A DNA stretch of 64,000 nt from assembly GCA_963978545.1 (NCBI GenBank), contig OZ021721.1:101830866-101894865 (forward strand). The letters run 5' to 3'. The notes under the pieces are model-generated. The model searched no databases and had not been told where the DNA came from. It saw nothing but the letters and a program-made list of their open reading frames with translations. Positions 52,905 through 63,562 of the stretch are shown piece by piece. Made by a program: the position numbers and the translations under genes. Position 1 is the stretch's first letter; each line of letters begins with the position of its first letter. The DNA comes from Linyphia triangularis (Eukaryota; Arthropoda; Arachnida; Araneae; Linyphiidae).

Positions 52905-53497
52905 ATGGGCTCAAAAAAAAAAAAAAAAAAAAAAAAGAAGAAAGAACGCCAAGATGGAAAAGTTGGCGATGTTGTTCGATAGACATTACACTGTCCTTAC
53001 TTGTGCGTGAAACAGAAAAAAAATCAACCGTTGGTGGGCAATACTCAAGGGGCTCCGTGTTAAAGGCACTCGTTTTTCAACATTTTACGTTTTCATTGCA
53101 TTTCTACGGGAATTTCGAAGGTGGAGACGATTAGACCACCTAAAGAGGCATTAGCACAGAGATTTTAATCAAAATTGTTAGAGCCCTTTTTAGCAATTGC
53201 TGAAAACATGATTTTTCATGATTTCCACCTTATGCGCATGCGCGATTTTGAAGGAAACCTTGATGGTAAGTCCCAGGGCCACCACTAACCCGCACACAAA
53301 ATTTTAACATCATAGGTCAATTCGTTTGTGAGTAATGTTGGCCAAATACATAAAGACACTTTTCATAGACCACTTTTTTGAAATCAGGGAGTTCCAAAAT
53401 ATAGATGAATGCAAAAAAAAAAATCCATATAAAAAAATGACCGAATGTTATACTTTCATTACCCTATGTAAACCTAAAGGTAATTGAAAGTAAAAAA
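52905..53497. repeat. Dispersed repeat family R600, copy 1
   Basis: It aligns through its length with 54770-55372 (about 75%). Shared blocks are the A-run, TTGGCGATG, a CTC..GG.AAA region, TTTACG..GGAATTTCG, AGAGGCATTA, ATTTT.ATCAAAAT, TTTAGCAAT, AAACATGATTTTT, CGCGATTTTGA, CATAGGTCAATT and CACTTTTTTGAAATCAGGG. It ends with ACCGAATG.TATACTTT.ATTACC and GATTGAAAGTAAAAA-like sequence. It contains the palindrome GCGCATGCGC (53234-53243). No transposase or RT frame is visible; the class is unknown. Confidence 0.8.
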
Positions 53498-53498
53498 G

Positions 53499-54237
53499 GA
53501 TCATGGGACCCTCTTTAATGAGGGGAATGATAAACTCAAATCACTATATTCAGAATTTACAATAATTTGTTAAAACTTTTCAATGTTACCAAACCGATGT
53601 AATTAAAATTCCATTGATGTCTCTCCTACGTACCTCTAGTCTCTCTGCCTGTTTTGCATTTATTTCATATCAAAGTTAGGTTTAGTAATTTTTCTGGAAT
53701 TTTTTTGTGCAGTAATGTATTATACTTTGAAACTCAAAAAATTATTTTTAATTTTCAAATTTAAAAAATATTTTTTTAAAAATTAAAAAACTTCAACATT
53801 TTTTTCTTTTCTAAATTTGATATATCTTAAAAACTCTTTTAAAAAATCACTTCCTTTTGCATAAAATAACTTTTTATAATTCATAAAAAAAATTGTCTTC
53901 ATGATTTTTCTATGAAGTAATTAGAAAAAATTAAAAAAAAAATATTTTATGCAAAAACTGCATAAAATTCATAGGATATTAAACTTAATTTTTTTTTTAA
54001 AGTTCAATTAAAAAACTGAATTCCTGAAGATAAATTATAGAAATATATATGAAAAATAATTGTGGAAAGTTTCATCGATTTATAACAAGTAGTTTTTAAG
54101 TTATATTGATTTAAACTCAAAAAAGAGACAAAAAGCCATCACCGCGAAAAACAGTTTAAAAAATATTGGGATAATTTTTCACAATAATAAAATTTCTTTT
54201 GAGAATTTAAAAATTTTTGAGTCCTTGTCCCCCTTAA
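53499..54237. mobile_element. Possible degraded TTAA-type MITE
   Basis: The right end GAGTCCTTGTCCCCC-TTAA (to 54237) resembles, reverse-complemented, the GGGGACTTGGTACCC end of the element at 59.1 kb. The left end GGATCATGGGACCC (53499) is a weaker partner. The interior has the same style as the other TTAA elements (long A/T runs, GTTTTTAAGTTATATTG). It follows the R600 copy directly. The left boundary and TSD are not clean. Confidence 0.4.
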
Positions 54238-54769
54238 TTAACATGGCATTTATTTATTTATTGCAAAATAAAATATTAATTGAATGGGACTTGCATATAG
54301 CGTGAATTGTGCAATCAATAATCTGATAACGCCTAGGATCAAAAATTTATTTTTTAGTAGTTTGAACTAATTAAATGATATCTATTCAACTATTTATTAA
54401 TTAATGTTCTTTTTAGCCTGAAAGAAGATATTGACTTATCATACAACTTTGGATGTTTCATCAGATATGAGCGTGAGGAAACACTTTCTGGCATGGAACA
54501 AAAAAGACGTTGCGTGATGTTCTTAAGAGAAGAAAACCGCTATCAATAGTTCACTCCCACTGGCTGTTCACGCAAATAAGAGTGACAGATATTTCCCTAT
54601 TAAGTAGTCTGACACCCATCTTTTTGAAAATTAGAGCTACAAGAGAAATGAAAAGCGAATTGTGTAAGTCAATAATGATCTGAAACATAAAACACAGACA
54701 TTTTTACACAAACTAGGGATGTGGAACATCGCACAACTTTCAATTATAGACCAGTATGGCGATAATACT
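54238..54769. other. AT-rich sequence without recognised gene
   Basis: No gene. The last 60 bp (54713-54769) is shared with 46886 and probably forms the leading part of the R600 repeat. Confidence 0.45.
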
Positions 54770-55279
54770 TGTATGGGTCTTTGAAAAAAAAAAAAATCGC
54801 CAAAATTGTGAATTTGGCGATGTACTTTTCGATAATCCTTATAATATCCTTTATTATAAGTGAAACTGAGGGGAGAAAAAAAATGATTGTTGATGAAGTA
54901 TGCTCAAGGAAAGAGAACTCTGCGTTGAAAGCATTCATTTTTCAATTTTTTACGCCATTAAAGCATTTTTACGTGAATTTCGGAGATGGGGCTGTTTAGA
55001 ACACCTTAAGAGGCATTAACACATCGATTTTTATCAAAATCGTTGGAGCCGTTTTTTAGCAATCATTGAAAAACATGATTTTTTCAATGGCAGCTACCTT
55101 ATGCTCATGCGCGATTTTGACGAAAACCTTAATGGTAGGTTCTTGTGCCATCACCAACCCTCATACCAAATTTGAACATCGTAGGTCAATTTGTTCGGGA
55201 GTTATGCTGACCACAGACACACAGACATACATTTTTTCTAGATCACTTTTTTGAAATCAGGGTGTCCCAAAACGAGGAG

Positions 55280-55313
<34 letters not shown>

Positions 55314-55372
55314 CCGAATGCTATACTTTTATTACCCCATGTATAATACATATGGGTGATTGAAAGTAAAAA
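54770..55372. repeat. Dispersed repeat family R600, copy 2
   Basis: Second copy of the repeat at 52905-53497, same orientation. It holds A13 and A27 runs (about 54784 and 55285-55311). The palindrome present in copy 1 is here GCTCATGCGC (one change). Short frames at 54744-54999 and 55066-55254 are not genes. Confidence 0.8.
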
Positions 55373-55599
55373 TGATAATAACTTCTAGGCAGATTGATTT
55401 GGATTTTGGCACGTTTTTGGTTCTCGTAGATTAAAAATAACGAGTGTGGTAAAGGCACTGTGATAAATGAATTTAAACTACAATTTGCATTAAATCTCAG
55501 CATAATTAATTTGTATAGTGGATTTTGAAGTATTTAAAAAAAACAGATCTCATACCATCCAAATTTGCCATAAGTTAAAAGTCAAAGGAATGACAGCAG

Positions 55600-56043
55600 C
55601 TTGATCACGAGTTAAAAAACAATTCATTTAATCAACAAATGGGTCACAAGATTACAAGCAATTCGGACTTACCCAGATTGTGGTCACAGCTACGCGACCC
55701 AACATGGTCGGAATAAAATCAAATTAAGTTTGATTTTACTAAAAGCAGGACTATGTCCCTCAGTCTAAAGAGAGTGTTGGAACTAAGAGAGCTGGGAGTG
55801 AAGTGTTAAAAATCTAAAAGTCAGTTCTCCTCATTGCTTTTTAAAAATTACTTTAAAGGTCCAGCATTGGTGGAATCATCGAGAAGTGTGTTATATTTTC
55901 TCTATTGGTGATCTCCAAGGTGCGAAGGTGGCACAAAAACACGCCCTTGTCCTCTGGTTGGTGAGTCGGTAGGTCTTTTTTGTGACCGGCGAGGGGACCC
56001 TAAATTCTTAAAAACCGTCTAAAGTGTCCAAAAGGGGCGCCAA
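55600..56043 (-). mobile_element. Leader region of a Ty3/gypsy-type element
   Basis: On the minus strand the sequence directly after the LTR starts, one base later, with TGGCGCC (plus 56036-56042), the usual tRNA-primer complement of many gypsy elements, continuing CCCTTTTGGACAC. About 440 bp of GC-richer leader follows, but no gag, protease or RT frame is present before the DNA returns to AT-rich sequence. The element is therefore truncated here. The lower boundary is approximate. Confidence 0.6.
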
Positions 56044-56428
56044 TGTCCAGCTATGTCTGGCTTCTAAGACAACTGGATTTATTATCCATTCTTCTGAGGA
56101 GCGATGTTTCTGTTTGTCAGTCAAACACCGAGTCTACTCGTCGCAGCTCTGAACTGACACAAGAAGGGGAAGGGGGGGGGGGGGAGGAAAAGTCGTAAAC
56201 TTTCTGAGTCTTCCTTCATGAATTTCTAGTGTGATGACACATAGCTTTATCACAACGAGAAATTTCTACATTAACATTAATTTCTACACAGAACATTCTG
56301 CTTCTAAGCTATGAGTTCGGAATTCCTTTCAATTGAATTTTGATGTTTACATTTTATTGGGATCCTCCTCTTCACTACTCACCTAATAACAGTGACCTTT
56401 TAACAAGTAAAGGTGCAGGCATGTCACA
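56044..56428 (-). mobile_element. LTR of a Ty3/gypsy-type element, 385 bp
   Basis: Read on the minus strand it starts TGTGACATGCCTGC (56428 downward) and ends GCTGGACA (to 56044), i.e. TG..CA. An AATAAA lies near the 3' side (in GGATAATAAATCC), and a T spacer plus TGGCGCC primer binding site follow it immediately. A G13 run (56172-56184) lies inside. Only one LTR is seen; the partner would be to the left and is missing, so this is a 5' LTR with a truncated interior. Confidence 0.75.
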
Positions 56429-56445
56429 GTCACATTTCAGAGTCC

Positions 56446-56630
56446 GTAGTAAGGACGCGAAGCGATTCAATAAGGATTGCATAGTAATCCTCAGGAGTTA
56501 ATAATGAGTATTGGTGAACAGGTAGAGGAACTTCCCTTGGTTTCCAAAGCAAACCAAAGGGATTGCGAAGAAATCCTTGGTGATTAGCGAATGTTGGTGA
56601 ACAGGGGGAAGGATCCCCCTAGCTTATGTA
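56446..56630. repeat. Two diverged tandem units (GGATTGC..AATCCT..GGTGAACAGG)
   Basis: GGATTGCATAGTAATCCT..TATTGGTGAACAGG (about 56472-56522) recurs as GGATTGCGAAGAAATCCT..TGTTGGTGAACAGG (about 56560-56606) with an 88-bp period. Both are followed by an AGGAACTTCCC / AAGGATCCCCC tail. The unit is GC-rich and is probably part of a dispersed family beside the LTR. Confidence 0.75.
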
Positions 56631-56787
56631 TAGCACTTTAACAGAAGTCGTCTAACTAAAGAAATACTCGTTTTAAAAATGATGTGAAGAGTTGTTTTTT
56701 AATTGAAATTTATAACATTGTATTTTAAAAATATATTTTGACATTCCAATGCAATAAATAAAGATTCAATAAATAAATTCAAATCAG

Positions 56788-56963
56788 GTTGGTTTTTACG
56801 CTCAACGACCTATTTTTATGCACAATGACGGCTAATCAGGACGGGACCTACAGCTTAACGGGGATTCCGAACCACAACGAACATCCTTGTCTAATTCGGG
56901 ATTTGAACCCGGCACCTTTGGCATGCGTGGCCAGAGCGCTAACCATACAGCCATCAGATGGAC
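56788..56963 (-). mobile_element. tRNA-derived SINE (family B) with 13-bp TSD
   Basis: On the minus strand: GATGGCTGTATGGTTAGCGC (box A region, plus about 56936-56955), box B GGGTTCAAATCCC (plus 56898-56910), then a body with TCGTTGTGGTTCGGAATCCC. AAATTCAAATCAG flanks it exactly at 56775-56787 and 56964-56976. The perfect 13-bp duplication shows a fairly recent LINE-type insertion. The 67-codon plus-strand frame across it is antisense SINE, not a gene. Confidence 0.95.
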
Positions 56964-56976
56964 AAATTCAAATCAG

Positions 56977-59130
56977 TACTCTACCGTATTAATATAATAT
57001 TTTAGTTAAGTAATTCTTATTCATAGAAAGTTATACAATAAACTTTCATTTAGTATAATTCTTTACTTAATAACTTTCTGTTTAATGGTTCGATAAAGAT
57101 AAATACATATCATCTTTAAAGACAGCTAAACATGATTCTATAAGTATAACAGTACTAATTGGTTTGACTATTGTTATAGTATAATAAGCTTCTTGTCAAA
57201 ATAATCTAAATTTGGAAGCGTATATCAATATTAGTACAGAGAAAGGTAATACTTTCAGGAACAAATGTAGTATGTTATCTTAGGACATGCATTTGGAGAA
57301 AACTGTTTTTTTTCTGATTCGACAGCTTGTCTAGTAGATTTATTAATACACCACATACATAATGTTCAAAATGGGACTCCCAATTTTTAAAAATGAATAT
57401 CTCGAATTCTTACTTTTACAGAATTGAAATTACTTGAATGTTATTGGATAGCCAATAAAGTTTAGAAAATTGATTTAAATTTTATTTACCCTCCAATAAT
57501 CTAAAGTAATTTGAACACTCTATTAGTAACAGTTTTCGAGATACATACTATAAGTTAAAGCTAAGATATAAGTATGATGACATGGAAAACATTTAAAAGT
57601 TAACTGTAGAAATTAATGTCATACCTCTATACTTGTTTTAAAAAAACATATGTTATCTTATATTGCCACACATGCTTGAAGTTATTTTCTAGTAATATAA
57701 ATAAATAATGGGGTATACTTATTTTTCTAAATCCTGCACCAATAATTATATTTAAAATTTGCAGATAAAATTAGACGAAGGTTCTTTATGTATATATAAC
57801 AAAACTATTTTTTCAATCAATTTTTAGAACCTGTAAAAGGAATCCTTTTTTCGATTCCTGTGAAACTTGACAGAATCTTTTTTAACCGAATATGTTGCAT
57901 AAGGGCTTCCTTTAAAAAACAATATTTAGATTGTTAATTTGAGAAATAAATACTTATAATTCTAGTGCTTAAAATATGATGTTGTTTTTGTAAACATCTC
58001 TAACGCTCTTGTATTGTGGCAGTCAGGGTATCATTAGAATAATAGGTTTGAATTAAAAATATTATATAAATGATTCACCAATGTACCATCTTTATGTGTT
58101 CACTGATTTCGATTAAAATATAAATTACGTTTATTAAATCTAAATGCCTGCAATTTCTACAAAAAGTTTAAGGGGAAAATAGAAAAATACTTATTTTATT
58201 TCATGAAGAATTACCATTTTAAAGTTAGAACTACTTTTATAAGAGTCATTTAGTAGTAAGTCATTCCTATGATTTTTTTATAATAGTAATAAAAACATAA
58301 CGGTAATACATTTTAATTCTACATTTGAACTCGGTTAATATGTCGTATTAATAACTCTATAATAAGTAAAATATATCTTATTCTTTAATCTAAGAATATA
58401 TTTATTAATTTAAACACATTTCTAATACTTAAAAGTTTTATCACAAAAGTTTCTACATCTCCCTTACCAACATTAAAAATAGATTCATAAATTGTTAAAA
58501 TAAAACCAGAGTACAATCCATATCCAAAGTTCAATCTACCGAAAGAGAGAAAGCCTTCTGAAAATAATTCTTAAAAAAATACTTGTGGAATCAAGACACA
58601 AACAGGTGGTAAATAACGAGAAAAACAGAGTTAAGACCAAGAAAAAGAGAGTGAAGAAAATGCCATTTCCTTGCATCTTGAAAATACAAACACCCCACTG
58701 AGATATGAAAATGGGACAGAGAGAAATGACCGTAAAAGATAGGGAAAGTATTGATTCAAGAAAGAAGAAAAATTTGAAAACAAACAAAAAGAAGTACATT
58801 TATAGCCTTGGGATTAACGAATGCTAAAATATCCCGTTCTCTTTCTAGAAGTTTTAGTCCAATACTTTATCCGCATTCTTCATACTTTTAGGGTTATTAC
58901 AAAAGGTGACTGAACATTCTTTGAGGGGCGAGCTCAATATAAAGATTTGAAAAAGTGTAATGAGTCTGATTTCTAGCTACTTTTTTATTTAGATATATAT
59001 AAGGCTATGATTTGATTTGATATAACTAACCATGATTTTAAATTATTTTTATGTGATTATTAAAAAAATTAATCATCATCTCTATGAATTGATTTTTTGT
59101 CTTTTACAAGAAATGATAGACGTTTCCTAT
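56977..59130. other. AT-rich sequence without recognised gene
   Basis: No gene called. 58530-58800 is strongly purine-biased on the plus strand (GAAAG/AAGAA words), which produces a long F/L/S-rich minus-strand frame (58536-58799) that looks like composition rather than a protein. Confidence 0.5.
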
Positions 59131-59851
59131 TTACGGGTACTTAGTACCCTTCAAACTTTTTTTTTTATTTACGCCTGAATTACGTTTTTTACATATTTGG
59201 ATATAATACTAAGTAAAAATTAAATTTTATTTTTAAAAAAGTTCACATAGTGCTCTAAATTTTCAAATTTTTTAAAAAGATTCACAAATTTATTAAATTT
59301 TGAATTAAATCTTCTTCTTCATTTTTCAATATTTTTTCCTGATTTTTTTAAAAAACTGATCCTAGTAATATACTCTAACTTTTTTTTAGTCATCGGATTT
59401 GGAATAAGTAAAATAGTTTTCGAGAAAAACGAAAATTACTGTACCTATATGTAAAAAAAGTGTAAAAAACGGATATTTTTCAACATTTTAAATTGTATTT
59501 TTTTTTACTTTATTCAATAATCCATGCCTATTTTTGTCAAATAGATATTAAGAATGACACAAAACAATTTCAGGTCATTTCATTCATATTTGTTGAAGTT
59601 TTGGAGTAACGTTGGAATTTCAAAAATCACGAACTGAGAAAAATGCTTTCGAAACATCAAAGGAACTATTGCAGCAATGCTAAATTCTCCATAACAATAC
59701 AGTTTGTTTTTTTGTGTAATTTCAGCTATCGGATCATCTTAATAACTTACCAGAATAAATAGAAGATTTCAAAGATTATTAACATGAAAAAAATTGAAAA
59801 TGGATATTTTTATTATTTTTTGTGAAAACAAGGGGTACCAAGTCCCCTTAA
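59131..59851. mobile_element. TTAA-type MITE (713 bp)
   Basis: The left end TTAC-GGGTACTTAGTACCCTT (59131) and the right end, reverse-complemented, TTAA-GGGGACTTGGTACCCCTT (to 59851) form a TIR of about 18 bp with a TTAA-type target (one flank mutated). The interior contains GTTTTCGAGAAAAACG, as in other TTAA elements of this window. No transposase. Confidence 0.85.
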
Positions 59852-60250
59852 GTAACATCACATTAAGCTTCTGTTTTGGCTTTCTACCCTGAAGATTTCA
59901 TTTCAGTAATTTACAAGTTAAATGTTTATTGAATGAAAAATTACTTGAGTTTATTTACATGCCTGTATATTAGCATGGTTGTATTTTTATTCTTGTATAT
60001 AAATGACTAGAATAAACCAGCTTTGAAATTTGCACTGTACAATATGTACTGTATAAATTACAGTGCGCATCGTATTTATTAGATATGACAACACCTTTTT
60101 TGTACCGCTCAAATTGTCTCTTCCCTTTCAAATTCACTCTTCAGTAGCATTGTAAAGAACAAAATAACCACTATTTACCTCTCCATTCTCTCTCAAAGCC
60201 GACTGATCCTCCATATGTCAATCACTTGCCTTTCCTTCTTTCAAGCTCAA
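59852..60250. other. Mixed sequence before the palindromic element
   Basis: Pyrimidine-rich from about 60110 (CTCTTCCC, CTCTCTCAAAG, CCTTCCTTC). The right flank of the palindrome (63115-63190) is similarly pyrimidine-rich with CTTTC/TTTGCTTCAAGCTC words, so the repeat may extend 100 bp beyond the TA-flanked ends. Confidence 0.5.
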
Positions 60251-63114
60251 TAGTAGAGCGGCTAGAGGGAAAAAAACTGCACTTGGTGAAACAAGTCTGT
60301 AATTTTGCACATTGATAGATAATGTCATTTTAATCATTTTCAGAAGTGGGGCCACTCGGATTTCCCTTCCGGTCGAGGTTTTATACTACCTTAAAGTTGG
60401 GCCTAAAATATGCGTTTATTTTCAATATAAACCCTTAAATTGTAGGTTCACGGTCAAAAATATGAACTCTATTAACACGTATTATATGTTAAATAGTTAG
60501 GCTTGCATTAAAGAATAATTTTTTTTTTAAATTTCAACCGGAAGTAGTTAAAATTTCGACCGGAAGTCTATCCCTAATCGACTCCAACAGCTTGAAATAC
60601 ACACATAAAACACATTCTATCTGTAAAAGGGTTGATTTCGATAACGTACCAAATGGAAATATTCCACTCAGATATTACTTCCGGTTGAGGTTTTAGATTT
60701 CAGAGTTTGGCTTAAAAATGGGCATTTTTAATACTCCCCCTTCATATAAAGGGTCACTTTTAAAAACTAATATACTTCTTTCATGTTCTATATATCAAAT
60801 TGTAAGAATGAATATGATAAATTTGAAATGAAAAATTTTAACCGGAAGTGACTGAAATTCCGACCGGAAATCAACGCATAAGCAAATTTCAGAACTTACA
60901 CTGATTTTTTTTCTTATAGTAGAGCAGCTAGGAGGGAAAAAAACTGCATTTCGTGAAACAAGTCTGTAATTTTGGAACCATTGATAAAATATATCATTCT
61001 AATTATTTTACGAAGTGGAGCCACTCGGATTTCACTTTCGGTCGAGTTTTTATACTAGTTCAAAGTTAGGCATAAAATATTCGTTTTTATCAATAAAAAT
61101 AGTTATATGTGGGGTCATAACCAAAATCATGAACTTTATAGACATGTGTAATATGTTAAATATAGATAAAAGGTTAAAAAAAATAGTAAAAAATTTTCAA
61201 CAGGAAGTGATATGCTTTTTGACCGGAAGTCTATCTTTAACAGCTAAAACTGCATCTAATAGCTTAAACTACATGTATGAAACATATGCTATCAATAAAA
61301 AGGGAATTCTGGTGATGTTTTATGATAAACTAAATTTAAAAAGTTACTTTCGGTCGAGGTTTTAGATTTTTTAAGTTAAGACTTAAAAATGTGCTTCTCT
61401 ATATTTTACCATCTTCTTATAAAGGGTCACTGTTAAAAACTCTTAATACTTCATGTTGTTACATCTAATTATAAGGATGGATATGCTGAACATGAAATGG
61501 AAAACTCCAAGTGGAAATGTCTACTTATAAGGAAGTGATACTCCCCTTATACCAATAACTTTATGTATCACTGTGATATCGTCTCAGATAGTCTGAAGAT
61601 TTCATTTGATGTTTCAGAAAAGGAATGATGATTAGGCTAAGTATAAAATGGTAAATTTCAACCGAAATGATTGGAATTGCGACTGGAAATTCGCTTGTAC
61701 GAATTTTTTTTCAATACAATTAAGATATAACCAAAATATAAATCTCACTAATTGCAATTCTCTCAAATATGGACTAAGACAGGAGATTATTCTTAAAGGG
61801 ATGCTCCTCACACTCTCCTTTTTTTTGGGGAGCGGGGGGGGGGGGGGTTGATGGGGACACGGAAGTTGAACATTTTATTTTTTTCATTGATCATATTTTC
61901 AGATACTTAATTGTATTTTAGACTCAGATTCGGCTATCTGAGACGATATTACTGTGATACTTATATGATGTATATGGGCAGTATCAGTTCCTTATAAGCA
62001 AACACTCACTTCAGATTGAAAATTTTCATTTTACATCCAGCAATACATCCTTATAATTTGACGTAACAACAAGTAATATCAATAATTTTTAATTGTGACA
62101 ATTTCTATGAAGGTGGTTAAATTTAAAGAAGCGCTATTTTTAAGTCTAACTTTAAAGAAGTCTAAAACTTCGACCGGAAAGTCGCTTTTTAATTTTATTT
62201 CATCATAAAACATCATTATGATAACATATGTTTCATATATAAAGTTTGAGCTGTTGGATGCAGTTTTAGTTGTTATAGATAGACTTCCTGTCGAATGCAA
62301 ATCACTTCCGGTTGAATTTTTTACTACTTTTTTTAAGCTTTCATCTATACCTAGAAATTTAACATATTACACATGTCTATAAAACTCATGATTTGTCTGT
62401 AACCCCACATATATTTATTTTTATTGATAAAAACGAACATTTTATGCCTAACTTTGAACTAGTATAAAAACTCGACCGGAAGTGGAATTCGAGTGTCTTC
62501 ACTTCTTAAAATGATCCGAATGGCATATTCTATCTGTGTGCAAAATTACAGACTTGTTTCCCGAAGTGCAGTTTTCGGCTATTTTTTGGCGTCAAGCCAC
62601 TCTACTAATACGTATATAGATATTTTACGAACTTCCGGTCGTAAACTTACTTTCTAATTTTGGTATATATTTAATATATTATAATATTTTTATTTGATAA
62701 GTTTTATAATATATTAAATTAAGACTTTTATAAATGGAATATGTTTTATATATATAGTTCAAGTTGTTGGAGTTGAATAGGGATACACTTCCGGTCGAAA
62801 TATTAATAGCTTCCGGTTGAAATTTAAATATTTTTTTTATTCTCTAATAAAAGCCTAACTATTTAACATAATATAAGTGTTAATAGAGTTCATATTTTTG
62901 GCCGTGAACCTATAATTTAAGCTTTTTATTGAAAAAAAACCGCATATTTTATGCCTAACTTTGAAGTAGTATAAAACCTTGACCGGAAGTGAAATCCGAG
63001 TGGCCCCACTTCTCAAAATAATTAGAATGACATTATCTATCGATGTGCAAAATTACAGACTTGTTTCACAAAGTGCAGTTTTCTGCTATTTTTTGGCGCC
63101 TAGCCGCTCTACTA
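60251..63114. mobile_element. 2.9-kb palindromic composite (foldback-like), CCGGAAG-rich
   Basis: The ends are TA-GTAGAGCGGCTAG (60251) and its inverse CTAGCCGCTCTAC-TA (to 63114). Each arm has two related units. Left: from 60251 (L1, 666 bp) and 60917 (L2). Right, inverted: from 63114 (R1, 507 bp) and 62607 (R2). Every unit starts TAGTAGAG..GGC, then AAACTGCAC..GTGAAACAAGTCTGTAATTTT (shortened: identical words near 60285, 60950, 62550 and 63070). L1 is most like R1 (both have GGTTCACGG..AAAAATATGAACTC) and L2 most like R2 (both have TATATGTGGGGT). The order is therefore L1-L2-R2'-R1', a true palindrome centred near 61.7 kb. About a dozen exact CCGGAAG/CTTCCGG words and about ten near matches are spread through all units. 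A G14 run (61834-61847) sits near the centre. No transposase frame; the frames 60312-60500, 61015-61365 and 62079-62300 are non-coding. Confidence 0.85.
61834..61847 (+). repeat. G14 homopolymer near the palindrome centre
   Basis: Fourteen G after AGC, preceded by T9GGGG. It lies in the only part of the composite element without a clear partner in the other arm. Confidence 0.9.
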
Positions 63115-63562
63115 CAACCCTTCTCCCTCTTTGCTTCAAGCTCCAATCTAAGCTGTAAGCATTCTCGTTCTCATTCTCTCTCCATTCCTTAATCTCAATT
63201 TTTTACAAACAGTGTACATATCGATTACAAATACATATTTACAAGTTATTTGTGTCATAACCTGATCGTAATAAACTGACTACATAACGCATAACATCAA
63301 ATACAATTTTTGCAATGAATTAAATAAATTTAATAGCTTAGGGTACTCAATTTCCAAAAACCCTTTTCCGCAATATGTGTACTAAAAAATGAAACAAATA
63401 TTATCCTCTCCTCCATTCCTTACCTTTCTTGAAACATTTCCAATGAACTTTCTATAAAGATATGGATTTAAGGCTTAAAATTATATTATGAATATATAAT
63501 GTGCATTATTTTCTGAATTTCCTCACCGCATCTTTTTTAATCATAATTTAAAGTTATTTCTA
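63115..63562. other. AT-rich sequence with pyrimidine-rich words
   Basis: Repeated CTCCATTCCTTA words (about 63180 and 63411) flank an AT-rich stretch. No gene seen. Confidence 0.45.

Noticed and set aside
58536..58799. 87-codon hydrophobic minus-strand frame that looks like membrane segments
   Set aside because: The plus strand is purine-rich here, which forces F/L/S codons on the other strand. There is no charged flank or conserved motif.
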